Of a stretch of DNA of 52,426 bases, positions 17,677-26,319 are shown in pieces. The notes below the pieces were generated by a model. That model did no database searches. It had not been told where the DNA came from and saw only the letters and a program-made list of their open reading frames with translations. The position numbers and the translations under genes are program-made. The DNA comes from Pseudolysobacter sp964466115. GTDB lineage: Bacteria; Pseudomonadota; Gammaproteobacteria; Xanthomonadales; Rhodanobacteraceae. Where the stretch lies: the NCBI GenBank assembly GCA_964466115.1, contig CAYXMH010000023.1, forward strand, positions 1-52,426, in the 5' to 3' direction. Every line of letters begins with the position of its first letter. The stretch's first letter is position 1.

Positions 17677-18237
17677 ATGTCGCAAACCGCTAACCATTCG
17701 CCGTTTTCACCGCGTTTTTTTGTCCTAGTTGGCATGATTTTCTTTGCTGTCGCAATGCGCTTGGTCATCGCCTTTGCGCCCGGCGCCATGCCGTACAATT
17801 TCACCCCGGTGGAATCGATTGCTCTGTTCGGCGGCGCGTATTTTGCCGATCGTCGATTGGCGTTCATCGTACCGCTGGCGGCAATGTTCCTATCCGATTT
17901 GATTATTGGGCTGCACAGCATGATTCCCGTCGTGTACACCTGCATCGCTTTAACGGTTGCCTTGGGTTTCGCTTTACGCACTCGGGTTAATGCCAGCCGT
18001 GTCCTGCTATTCAGCCTATCAAGTGCCATCGCCTTTTTCGTGGTAACCAATTTTTTTGTTTGGTTAACCTCGGGCATGTACTCCTTAAGCACCTATGGAT
18101 TGGCCGCGTGTTTTGTCGCCGCAATTCCGTTCTTCAAATGGACTTTAGCGGGAACCTTGGTTTGGAGCGCGATTCTATTCGGAGGCTTTGAGCTGTTGGG
18201 ACGACGCTATTCAGCCTTGCAGATGACGACCGCGTAA
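17677..18237 (+). CDS. DUF6580-type integral membrane protein, possible transporter
   Basis: ATG at 17677 (after TGGAG) gives 186 residues; the frame extends upstream into the phosphatase gene but lacks support. At least five hydrophobic membrane segments are seen (about 15-35, 48-72, 82-98, 105-128 and 140-175). The NFTPVESIALFGGAYF segment after the first helix and the LAAMFLSDLIIGLHS segment match the conserved pattern of the DUF6580 putative-transport family, which is ECF-like by size and topology. It follows the histidine phosphatase by 40 bp in the same direction. Substrate unknown; cobalamin or a precursor is only suggested by neighbours. Confidence 0.65.
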   Translation: MSQTANHSPFSPRFFVLVGMIFFAVAMRLVIAFAPGAMPYNFTPVESIALFGGAYFADRRLAFIVPLAAMFLSDLIIGLHSMIPVVYTCIALTVALGFALRTRVNASRVLLFSLSSAIAFFVVTNFFVWLTSGMYSLSTYGLAACFVAAIPFFKWTLAGTLVWSAILFGGFELLGRRYSALQMTTA

Positions 18238-18255
18238 TTTATGCGTGCGCCCAGC

Positions 18256-18286
18256 CCGTTCACCCTTCGACAAGCTCAGGGCGACG
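18256..18286. repeat. REP-like element (core CTTCGACAAGCTCAG)
   Basis: Core CTTCGACAAGCTCAG at 18265-18279 sits in the gap between the DUF6580-type gene and the adenosyltransferase gene. It differs from the copies at 875-926 by one base (A for G) and matches the copy at 27187-27201 in reverse complement. CCGTTCA on the left is shared with that copy. Confidence 0.8.
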
Positions 18287-18342
18287 GTATGAGCGCATGG
18301 TCAGCAACGACCAGTCGCTAACATTGGGTTTTTGACCAACTC

Positions 18343-18900
18343 ATGGGTAACCGCCTTTCCAAAATCTATACCCGCACCGGCGATGACGGCAGCACGGGTT
18401 TGGGCGATGGCACACGGGTCGCGAAAGATTCTGCCCGCGTGTGCGCCTATGGCACGGTCGATGAGTTGAACAGCACTCTGGGAATGGTACTGGCCCAAGA
18501 TATTCCAGCCGCGGTGCGCGATTGCCTAACCCAAGTGCAGCACGAGTTGTTCGATCTCGGCGGCGAGCTGTGCATTCCCGGCATGGCGCTGATAAACGAT
18601 GCCGACGTCACGCGCTTGGAAACCGAACTCGATGGGTTCAATGAGCCGCTGCCGCCGCTGAAAGACTTTATTTTACCGGGCGGGGGAAATGCCGCGAGTT
18701 GTTGCCACGTCGCACGCACGGTATGCCGCCGTGCGGAGCGCGATCTTATCGCGTTGAGTCGGTTGGAATCGGTGCGCGGACAAACCCTGCGCTATCTTAA
18801 CCGCTTGTCCGATCTATTGTTCGTTATTGCCCGTGTGTTGGCCAGGCACAGTGGCCAAGGCGAAGTGCTATGGCAGCACGAACGGCGTAAACGCGATTGA
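18343..18900 (+). CDS. PduO-type ATP:cob(I)alamin adenosyltransferase
   Basis: The 185-residue protein begins with the KIYTRTGDDGSTGLGDG nucleotide-binding segment of PduO-type adenosyltransferases, followed by the VCAYGTVDELNSTLGM motif, the PGGGNAASCCHVARTVCRRAER motif and YLNRLSDLLFVIARVLA at the end. It transfers the 5'-deoxyadenosyl group of ATP to cob(I)alamin to make coenzyme B12. The protein is expected to be trimeric and cytoplasmic. It is the clearest B12-related gene in the group 17.0-18.9 kb. Confidence 0.92.
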   Translation: MGNRLSKIYTRTGDDGSTGLGDGTRVAKDSARVCAYGTVDELNSTLGMVLAQDIPAAVRDCLTQVQHELFDLGGELCIPGMALINDADVTRLETELDGFNEPLPPLKDFILPGGGNAASCCHVARTVCRRAERDLIALSRLESVRGQTLRYLNRLSDLLFVIARVLARHSGQGEVLWQHERRKRD

Positions 18901-18927
18901 GAGTAAACCATCCACAGAGCGCCGCAT

Positions 18928-19857
18928 ATGGTGACAACTGCCCTCTATACCCACGCAAGCTGCCATACACACGATCCGGGCGCGAATCATCCCGAGTCAC
19001 CGGCTCGCTTAATGGCGGTGCTGGAGGCTCTGAACAATTCAAAATTCAGCGCTTTAAAGTGCATCGAAGCGCCACATGCGACACCCGAGCAATTATCGCG
19101 CGTCCACGCATCCGAACACATCAATGACCTATTCCGTAACGCGCCCGAATCAGGCATGGCGCAACTCGATCCCGACACCTGGATGTCGCCGGGTTCATTA
19201 TCCGCGGCCCTGCATGCGGCCGGTGCGGTATGCGCCGCGGTGGATGCAATTCTGGAAGGCCGGATTACGCGCGCGTTTTGCGCCGTGCGTCCGCCCGGAC
19301 ACCATGCAACCGGTAATACAGCGATGGGCTTTTGCCTATTCAACAATATCGCGGTAGGTGCGGCACACGCACTGGCTCAGGGCTTGACGCGAGTCGCGAT
19401 TGTCGATTTCGATGTTCACCACGGCAATGGTACCCAGGATATTTTCGACCATGACGCACGCGTTCTCTATGCATCCAGTCATCAATCGCCTTTGTATCCG
19501 GGTACCGGTGCCCTAAACGAAACCGGTATCGGCAATATCGTTAATGCGCCTTTACCGCCAGGCGCGGGCTCGGAAGAATTTCGCAGCGTCTATGAAATGA
19601 CGATTTTACCGGCGCTCGATCATTTTAAACCGCAGCTTATTTTTATCTCCGCCGGCTTTGATGCGCATCGCCTGGATCCACTCGCCGGATTAAACCTCAA
19701 TACCGACGACTACACTTGGATTACGGAAAAATTGGCGCGTGTCGCTGAAAAACACTGCCAAGGCCGCATCGTTTCAAGCTTGGAGGGCGGCTACCATCTT
19801 GAGGCGCTAGGTAGCAGCGCTGCCGCGCATGTGGCCGCACTTATTGCAAACACCTAG
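18928..19857 (+). CDS. histone deacetylase family protein
   Basis: The 309-residue protein belongs to the zinc-dependent HDAC/AcuC/acetylpolyamine amidohydrolase superfamily. Visible active-site parts are RPPGHHAT (the two catalytic His residues), DFDVHHGNGTQDIF (zinc-binding Asp and His), SAGFDAHRLDPL (zinc-binding Asp) and a C-terminal SLEGGYHL. These resemble class II HDAC-like bacterial amidohydrolases. Bacterial members deacetylate lysines or acetylated polyamines and small amides; the substrate here is not known. It lies 27 bp after the adenosyltransferase gene, probably co-transcribed, and converges with msrB. Confidence 0.88.
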   Translation: MVTTALYTHASCHTHDPGANHPESPARLMAVLEALNNSKFSALKCIEAPHATPEQLSRVHASEHINDLFRNAPESGMAQLDPDTWMSPGSLSAALHAAGAVCAAVDAILEGRITRAFCAVRPPGHHATGNTAMGFCLFNNIAVGAAHALAQGLTRVAIVDFDVHHGNGTQDIFDHDARVLYASSHQSPLYPGTGALNETGIGNIVNAPLPPGAGSEEFRSVYEMTILPALDHFKPQLIFISAGFDAHRLDPLAGLNLNTDDYTWITEKLARVAEKHCQGRIVSSLEGGYHLEALGSSAAAHVAALIANT

Positions 19858-19878
19858 CTCGCCATTTGAAAGAATTCA

Positions 19879-20286
19879 TCAATCCTTATCATTCGCCGGT
19901 ACGAAGTTGAGCGCCAATGAATTAATGCAATAGCGCAAACCGGTCGGCTTCGGTCCATCCGGAAAAACATGTCCGAGATGCGCCTCGCATTGCGCGCATT
20001 TAACCTCGATTCGACGCATACCTTGACTGGCATCGCTTACTTCCGTAAGCGCACCCGCACTGATCGGCTGGAAATAACTTGGCCATCCGGAACCCGAATC
20101 GTACTTCGCTTGCGACGAGAACAACGCAGCGCCGCATGCAACGCAGGCATAAACGCCGGTCTCGTGGTGATCGTAGTATTTGCCGCTGAATGGCGCCTCG
20201 GTCGCTGAACAGCGACACACGGCATATTGATCCGGCGTCAATTCACAGCGCCATTGTTCGTCGGTTTTTTGCACTTTGTCGGCCAT
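19879..20286 (-). CDS. msrB: peptide methionine-(R)-sulfoxide reductase MsrB
   Basis: The 135-residue enzyme has two zinc-binding Cys pairs (CVACG near 48 and CAQC near 97) and the resolving/catalytic GLRYCINSLALNFVP segment at the C-terminus. It reduces the R-epimer of methionine sulfoxide in proteins, using thioredoxin. ATG at 20286 has AAGGTGAG upstream. There is no signal peptide, so the enzyme is cytoplasmic. It is divergent from lptD. Confidence 0.93.
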   Translation of the reverse strand: MADKVQKTDEQWRCELTPDQYAVCRCSATEAPFSGKYYDHHETGVYACVACGAALFSSQAKYDSGSGWPSYFQPISAGALTEVSDASQGMRRIEVKCAQCEAHLGHVFPDGPKPTGLRYCINSLALNFVPANDKD

Positions 20287-20454
20287 GGGGGCTCACCTTA
20301 CGTTCAAGCGCATCGCTTGGTATCAACGATAGTACAATACCGCCCGAGGATGGACCGACACAACTCAGTAGCACGCATTGCTCGATGGCCTTGTTTCAGG
20401 CAAGCTTACGCGCGTTCGCCTAACCTTAATAATGACGAAAAGAACGACTATTCC

Positions 20455-22710
20455 GTGCTAAATCATCGCCTGCCCCCCTTGCGCCATCGCCTTCTGGTTT
20501 TGGCAATCGGCCTTGCCATGCACCAGCTTGTACTGGCCGACGAGGGCGCGCCCTCATGCCCGGTCGGCGTGATCAAGTGCCCGAAAAAGGCCGACGATTT
20601 CGCCTCGTGCAAACGCAATGCACTGCTTGATTTTTATACCCCCGGTTTGCCAACCAGCGCAGACCGCGCCAGTGCCGTTACCGATTTCAGTTCACATACC
20701 GTGCAATCGAGCGACAAAGCCCATTATGTGTTGGAAGGTCAAGTAGAAGCCAAGCGCGCGGATGAGCTGTTGCAAGCCGATAAGCTTACCTATGACACCG
20801 AAACCAGCGACTACACCGCGACCGGCCACGTGCGCTACCAGGATCGGGACATTCTCATATCTGCCGATAACGCGCACGGCACCGCCACGCCCGAATCCAC
20901 TTACCTATCGACCGTGCATTATCAATTGCTGCAGCAACGCGGCAACGGCACGGCGGCCGACGCCACGCTGATCGACGCCGATCACGGCTTGCTGCACCAA
21001 GGTACTTATTCGACCTGCGATCCCGATCAGCGCGAATGGGAAATCCGCGCGCGCGAATTGAGCATCGATCAAGCGCGCAACGAGGGCAAAGCGCACGGCG
21101 TGGTGCTGAGCTACCACGATGTGTCGTTATTCTATTTCCCCTATTTCAGTTTTCCACTGAACAACGAACGCGAGTCGGGCTTTCTGTACCCAAGCTTTGG
21201 TTACAACAGCCGCCGCGGTTTCGATTTCTCGATGCCGTATTATCTTAATCTCGCGCCGAACTACGATGCCACGCTGTACCCGCGGTTGATGAGCGAACGC
21301 GGTTTTATGCTGGGCGGGGAGTTCCGTTACCTCACACCGCAAAACAAAGGGCAGTTGGAGTTCACTTACCTGCCCCACGACCAAGACGCCCATCACGACC
21401 GCGGCTCGTTTCGCTATCAGGATTGGAGCGTGATCTCACCTAATTGGAACGCCGTGGTCAACCTTAACCACGTTTCCGATGACCGCTATTTCGAAGACTT
21501 CGGCGATAGCCTTACCAGTACCGCAACCAGCCTGTTGCCTTCCAGTGCCTATATCAATGGCCGCGGCGAGTGGTGGAACGCCAGCTTCGGTGCCGATGCA
21601 TGGCAAATCACGGACCCCACGCTGTCGGACAGCTTCGAGCCGTACCGGCGCTTGCCGCGCGCCACCTTCGAGGCGGAGCACGCAACGATCGGAGCATTGA
21701 ATGCCGGCGTAAAGTCGGAATACGTCGCGTTTCATAAAGACGACGCTTTGGACGGCCAACGTTTAGACGTCTATCCTTATCTCGCGTACCCGATCGAAAC
21801 CAGCGCCTATTTTGTGCGCCCCGAGCTTGGGCTGCGCTACACCAGTTACGATCTTGATCGAAGTGGAGATAGCTCACCAAGCCGCAGCGTACCGATCGCC
21901 AGCTTGGACGCCGGTTTGTTTTTCGACCGCACAACCGAGCTCTTCCACACGCCTTACATCCAGACCCTGGAACCGCGATTTTATTACGTGCGCGTACCGT
22001 TCCGCGATCAAACCGGGTTGCCGGTGTTTGATACTCAAGAGCCCACGTTCGATTTCGGACAATTATTCCGCACCAACCGTTTCGTCGGCGCGGACCGCCA
22101 AATGGATGCAAACAACGTAACCGTCGCGCTGCAAAGCCGGTTGCTCGACGAGGCCACCGGCCAAGAACGGCTGGCGTTGAGCTTTGGCGAAATTCGTTAT
22201 TTCGATCCGCAAAAGGTGCAGCTGCCTGGCGCGCCGGTTACCGATTTCGCCGGATCGGATTACGTCGGCGAAGTGGATTGGCGGCTGAACGATCGCTGGC
22301 GCATCACGCTTGCTGACCAATGGAATCCAAATACCCACCAGACGGATCTGTCCGCCGTTGGTCTTGAGCATCGCTTTGGTGGCGATGGGATATTGAACTT
22401 AAGCTACCGCTATCGCCGCGATTTTCTGGAGCAAGTCGACGCGGCGGCACTTTATCCGATATCGGAGCGCTGGCGCTTGATTGGGCGTTATAATTATTCG
22501 CTGAAAGACCATAAAGTGCTCGAGAGCTTCGGCGGCGCCGAATACGATACCTGCTGCGTCGCACTGCGCATTCTTGGTCGGCATTATGTGCGTAATGTCG
22601 AGGGCAACAGCAGCAATGCTTTGTATTTTGAATTCGAGTTCAAGGGCCTTGGGGCTCTGGGTCAAAAAACTGAGAATTTCCTGCGTCGTGCTATTCTTGG
22701 CTACCAATAA
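20455..22710 (+). CDS. lptD: LPS-assembly protein LptD
   Basis: I place the start at GTG 20455, because the resulting product opens with a Sec signal (MLNHRLPPLRHRLLVLAIGL...LA, then DEGAPSC); ATG at 20350 or an earlier start would put 35 or more residues before the signal. The mature protein has an N-terminal LptA/OstA-type jelly roll (about residues 60-190) and a long C-terminal beta-barrel of aromatic-rich strands. Two adjacent Cys in YDTCCVALR near the end, together with Cys in the first 50 residues, are the disulfide partners known in LptD. It inserts LPS into the outer leaflet together with LptE. It is the first gene of lptD-surA-pdxA-rsmA-apaG-apaH. Confidence 0.92.
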   Translation: MLNHRLPPLRHRLLVLAIGLAMHQLVLADEGAPSCPVGVIKCPKKADDFASCKRNALLDFYTPGLPTSADRASAVTDFSSHTVQSSDKAHYVLEGQVEAKRADELLQADKLTYDTETSDYTATGHVRYQDRDILISADNAHGTATPESTYLSTVHYQLLQQRGNGTAADATLIDADHGLLHQGTYSTCDPDQREWEIRARELSIDQARNEGKAHGVVLSYHDVSLFYFPYFSFPLNNERESGFLYPSFGYNSRRGFDFSMPYYLNLAPNYDATLYPRLMSERGFMLGGEFRYLTPQNKGQLEFTYLPHDQDAHHDRGSFRYQDWSVISPNWNAVVNLNHVSDDRYFEDFGDSLTSTATSLLPSSAYINGRGEWWNASFGADAWQITDPTLSDSFEPYRRLPRATFEAEHATIGALNAGVKSEYVAFHKDDALDGQRLDVYPYLAYPIETSAYFVRPELGLRYTSYDLDRSGDSSPSRSVPIASLDAGLFFDRTTELFHTPYIQTLEPRFYYVRVPFRDQTGLPVFDTQEPTFDFGQLFRTNRFVGADRQMDANNVTVALQSRLLDEATGQERLALSFGEIRYFDPQKVQLPGAPVTDFAGSDYVGEVDWRLNDRWRITLADQWNPNTHQTDLSAVGLEHRFGGDGILNLSYRYRRDFLEQVDAAALYPISERWRLIGRYNYSLKDHKVLESFGGAEYDTCCVALRILGRHYVRNVEGNSSNALYFEFEFKGLGALGQKTENFLRRAILGYQ

Positions 22711-22755
22711 CCGTCGCCGCGCTTTAAGCGGCCCTAACTTTTGTGTGATCTCACG

Positions 22756-24087
22756 ATGAAAAGACTCATCGCTTCATGGTTTTTTGCCATTGCCTTACTG
22801 TGCAATGCCGCAACTGTGCACGCTCAAGCACTCACTGTAGAGCCGCTGAACCGTATCGTCGCGGTCGTCGAGGAAGATGTGATTTTACAAAGCGAATTAG
22901 ATCGCGCAGTCAGCAATGTATTAACGCAATACGCGCGAAACCCGCAGCAACTTCCACCGCGCGCCATTCTTGAGCGCCAGGTTTTGGAGCGTCTAATCAT
23001 GGCTAGGCTGCAAGCGCAGCGTGCCGAGGCGACCGGAATTCGCGTGGGTGACAGCGACATCGACCAAGCGTTAGGCCGTTTGGCCCAGCAAAACAAAATG
23101 ACGGTCAGTCAAATTCGCGCTTCGATCGAGCACGACGGCTACAGTTTTGACGAATTCCGCCGCACCATGCGTGATGAGTTGCTGGTGCAAAAACTGCATC
23201 AACGCATTGTGCAGAGCCATGTCAACGTCACCGATGCCGAAATCGACATTTTGCTGGCCAGCAACAGCCTTAAAACCGGCGAAGTGAAACTGTCGCATAT
23301 CTTGATTGCGATACCCGACGGCGCCACTCCCGTGCAGCTGCAGTCGATTCGAGAAAAAGCCGAGAGCGTGAAGAAGCAAATCGATTCTGGCATGGATTTT
23401 TCGGCCGCGGCGATTCGCTACTCCGAAGGCCAAAATGCACTCGAAGGCGGCGATCTTGGCTGGCGCCGCTTCGATGAAGTTCCCACGGTATTTGCCGATC
23501 TGGTACAAGGCATGTCGGTAGGTCAAGTCACCCAGCCGGTGCGCGGCCCGAGCGGTTTTCATATTTTAAAATTGGTGGATAAACGCGACAGCGGCAAACA
23601 GGTCGTCAGCGAATATCATGCGCGCCACATCGTCGTGAAAACCACTGAATTGCAGTCCAGCGATGAGGCTTTAAAAACCATCCGCGCCATTCGCCATCGT
23701 GTCGTTGATAATCAGGAAGATTTCGCCAAAGTCGCCAAGGATTCGTCCGAGGATTCCGCCAGCGCGAATCTCGGTGGCGATATGGGATGGTTCCCGGCCG
23801 AACAATACGGAACGCGTGTGGCCGAAATCATAACTACGCTAAAAGACAATGAAGTTTCCGAGCCATTTCAAACCGAGTTGGGTTGGCACATCATGCAACG
23901 CCTGGGTAGCCGAGATACCGACCGTACCGAGGATGTCCTGCGCACCCAAGCCAAAGAAACGATTCGCAACCGCAAAGCCGAAGAGGAATACGACACGTTT
24001 CTGCGGCAGTTGCACGCGGAGTCGTTTATCGACATTCGCCTTCCCGATGCGGCAGAGGCAAAATCAACGCCCTCTGCCACCCCGTGA
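22756..24087 (+). CDS. surA: periplasmic chaperone/peptidyl-prolyl isomerase SurA
   Basis: ATG at 22756 gives 443 residues with a signal peptide (MKRLIASWFFAIALLCNAATVHA). An N-terminal SurA chaperone domain (about 25-165, starting NRIVAVVEEDVILQSELDRAV) is followed by two PpiC/parvulin domains, around KLSHILIAIPDG...GFHILKLVDKR and YHARHIVVKTTEL...GWHIMQRLGSRD. SurA escorts unfolded outer-membrane proteins, including LptD, across the periplasm, consistent with its position just after lptD. A TTG five codons upstream is less likely as start. Confidence 0.95.
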   Translation: MKRLIASWFFAIALLCNAATVHAQALTVEPLNRIVAVVEEDVILQSELDRAVSNVLTQYARNPQQLPPRAILERQVLERLIMARLQAQRAEATGIRVGDSDIDQALGRLAQQNKMTVSQIRASIEHDGYSFDEFRRTMRDELLVQKLHQRIVQSHVNVTDAEIDILLASNSLKTGEVKLSHILIAIPDGATPVQLQSIREKAESVKKQIDSGMDFSAAAIRYSEGQNALEGGDLGWRRFDEVPTVFADLVQGMSVGQVTQPVRGPSGFHILKLVDKRDSGKQVVSEYHARHIVVKTTELQSSDEALKTIRAIRHRVVDNQEDFAKVAKDSSEDSASANLGGDMGWFPAEQYGTRVAEIITTLKDNEVSEPFQTELGWHIMQRLGSRDTDRTEDVLRTQAKETIRNRKAEEEYDTFLRQLHAESFIDIRLPDAAEAKSTPSATP

Positions 24088-24095
24088 GCTAACCG

Positions 24096-25088
24096 GTGGT
24101 TAATGCGCTACCGCGCCTTGCAATTACGGCAGGTGAACCTGCCGGCATTGGCCCTGAGTTAATCGCCGAGCTAGCACGCAGCGATATCGCAGCCGATTTT
24201 ATCGTCATTGCCGATCCCGTGGTGTTGCAGCGAGCGGCCGCACAACGTGGGTTTGCGCTCGTTTTCGAGCCTTATTCTCCCCGCCGAATTACCCAACGTG
24301 CACCGGGTTCCGTGCGCTTGATACCCCAATCGTTGGGAGCCCCTTGTACGCCAGGGCAACTGAATAGGGCGAATGCTGCGTATGTCATCGACACATTAAG
24401 ACGCGCCGGTGAAGGCTGCTTGCAGGGGGAGTTCGAAGCGTTAGTCACCGCGCCGGTGCATAAGGGCATCATCAACGACGCGGGTTTCCCATTCACCGGC
24501 CATACCGAGTTTTTTGCCACGCTTTCGAAAACCGATGTCGTGATGATGCTGGCCACATCAAAGTTGCGCGTGGCACTGGTCACCACTCACCTTCCTTTAT
24601 CGCAAGTATCCGCAGCGCTCACCAAAGAAAAGCTTCGCCGCACTCTCTTAATTTTGCATGCGCAATTGCGAGAGAAATTCGCGTTGCCAACGCCCCGCAT
24701 TACGGTTTTGGGATTAAACCCGCACGCTGGCGAGGGTGGGCATCTGGGGCATGAGGAAATCGACACCATCATCCCTGTTCTCAATCAACTTCGCGGCGAA
24801 GGAATGGCATTGCTTGGCCCATTACCGGCCGATACGGCTTTTGTTCCCGAGCAGTTATCGCATTGCGATGCCATACTCGCGATGTACCACGACCAAGGCT
24901 TACCGGCGCTGAAAGCTTTGGGTTTTGGCGCAACCGTAAATGTCACATTGGGTTTGCCGTTTATCCGCACCTCCGTCGATCACGGCACGGCGCTCAATCT
25001 TGCTGGCAGCGGGCGGGCGGACGCATCCAGCATCCTCGCCGCCGCAAAAATGGCGCTAACGCTCAGCCAACTCAAACATGCAGCCTGA
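24096..25088 (+). CDS. pdxA: 4-hydroxythreonine-4-phosphate dehydrogenase PdxA
   Basis: The 330-residue enzyme oxidises 4-phosphooxy-L-threonine in the DXP-dependent pyridoxal phosphate pathway. Metal-binding His residues are in FTGHTEFF, LNPHAGEGG and MYHDQGLP, and GEPAGIGPE near the start is typical. The start is GTG at 24096, eight bases after surA's stop; its end overlaps rsmA by 11 bp, so the operon is tightly packed. Confidence 0.95.
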   Translation: MVNALPRLAITAGEPAGIGPELIAELARSDIAADFIVIADPVVLQRAAAQRGFALVFEPYSPRRITQRAPGSVRLIPQSLGAPCTPGQLNRANAAYVIDTLRRAGEGCLQGEFEALVTAPVHKGIINDAGFPFTGHTEFFATLSKTDVVMMLATSKLRVALVTTHLPLSQVSAALTKEKLRRTLLILHAQLREKFALPTPRITVLGLNPHAGEGGHLGHEEIDTIIPVLNQLRGEGMALLGPLPADTAFVPEQLSHCDAILAMYHDQGLPALKALGFGATVNVTLGLPFIRTSVDHGTALNLAGSGRADASSILAAAKMALTLSQLKHAA

Positions 25089-25881
25089 TCCACACAGCAA
25101 CCGTCATCATCCGCGAAAACGGTTTGGTCAACATTTTCTCGATGATTCGCAGATCATTCAACGCATAGTTCATGCGATTGCACCATCGCCTGCCGAGCGC
25201 ATTGTCGAAATTGGACCGGGGCAAGGTGCTTTAACTTTTCCGTTGTTGCGCTCTGCCGGCGCCCTAACAGCGATCGAACTCGATCGCGATTTGGTCGAGC
25301 CTCTCCGAAACCGAGCCCGCGATTTCGGTAAAATTGAGGTCATTTGCGCGGATGCACTGAATGTGGATTTCACCGAGTTGGCGGGTGGCGACGCCATACG
25401 GCTGGTGGGTAACCTACCCTACAACATCTCCACACCAATCCTGTTCCATTGTTTGCAACATGCTCCCGTCATTAAAGACATGCACTTCATGTTGCAAAAG
25501 GAAGTCGTTGACCGCATGGCCGCCGCACCCGGAAGCAAGGTGTATGGCCGGCTTTCGGTGATGCTGCAACTGCGCTGCCAAGTCGAACCCTTATTCGATG
25601 TTCCGCCGAGTGCCTTTCGACCGCCACCGAAAGTGGATTCCAGCATGGTTCGACTTACTCCATTGCAAGGGCATACGTTGCCAGAAGTGGACTTCCATAT
25701 GCTAGAGCACCTGGTACGTGCCGCCTTCGGACAGCGGCGCAAAACGCTGTCTAACGCGCTGCGCGGACAAGCCAGCGCAACGCAGATCAGTGCGGCGGGT
25801 TTGAACCCAAAGCTGCGAGCCGAGCAATTGGCGCCGCACGACTATGTAACGCTGACCCGACACTTGACCGTTTCAACTTAA
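25078..25881 (+). CDS. rsmA: 16S rRNA dimethyladenosine transferase RsmA (KsgA)
   Basis: The 267-residue enzyme dimethylates two adjacent adenines in the 3' hairpin of 16S rRNA, using S-adenosylmethionine. Motifs: RFGQHFL near the start, VEIGPGQGALT (SAM site), ADALNVDF and the catalytic NLPYNIST. ATG at 25078 overlaps the pdxA end by 11 bp, suggesting coupled translation. Confidence 0.96.
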   Translation: MQPDPHSNRHHPRKRFGQHFLDDSQIIQRIVHAIAPSPAERIVEIGPGQGALTFPLLRSAGALTAIELDRDLVEPLRNRARDFGKIEVICADALNVDFTELAGGDAIRLVGNLPYNISTPILFHCLQHAPVIKDMHFMLQKEVVDRMAAAPGSKVYGRLSVMLQLRCQVEPLFDVPPSAFRPPPKVDSSMVRLTPLQGHTLPEVDFHMLEHLVRAAFGQRRKTLSNALRGQASATQISAAGLNPKLRAEQLAPHDYVTLTRHLTVST

Positions 25882-25935
25882 AGTGTGCCACGCGCATGCT
25901 TGCCCTCAACGCCCTGGTACCGGACAATTGCAACC

Positions 25936-26319
25936 ATGAGCGCGCAAAAATCCTACAATGTGCAAGTGAACGTCACCACTCGGTTTCTCGAAGAGCAATC
26001 GGTTCCCCAAGACGACCGTTACGTGTTTGCTTACACCATCACTATCGAAAACCGCGGCAACGTCCCCGCTCGGCTACTGTCGCGCCACTGGGTCATCACC
26101 GACGCCAATGGCAAAACCAAGGAAGTGCGCGGCGATGGTGTCGTTGGCGAGCAGCCCTACATGCAACCCGGCGATAATTTTCAATACACCTCGGGCGCTA
26201 TTTTAGAAACCGCGGTTGGGACCATGCATGGCAGTTACCGCATGCTGGCCGATGATGGCACTCACTTTGATGCGGCAATCCCACCCTTTACCTTATCCAT
26301 CCCGCGGGTCTTGCACTGA
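25936..26319 (+). CDS. apaG: ApaG protein
   Basis: ATG at 25936 gives 127 residues (MSAQKSYNVQVNVTTRFLEEQSVPQ...), matching ApaG length; the frame is open 17 codons further up but that part does not resemble ApaG. The protein has the immunoglobulin-like ApaG fold, with FAYTITIENRG, HWVITDANG, GVVGEQP and YMQPGDNFQYTSG segments. Its role is not well established; it is almost always next to apaH. Its stop overlaps the apaH start by one base (TGATG). Confidence 0.93.
   Translation: MSAQKSYNVQVNVTTRFLEEQSVPQDDRYVFAYTITIENRGNVPARLLSRHWVITDANGKTKEVRGDGVVGEQPYMQPGDNFQYTSGAILETAVGTMHGSYRMLADDGTHFDAAIPPFTLSIPRVLH

Noticed and set aside
20227..20454. Upstream extension of lptD from ATG 20350 or earlier
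   Set aside because: It would place 35 or more residues before the signal peptide and run into the msrB start region; not fully excluded.
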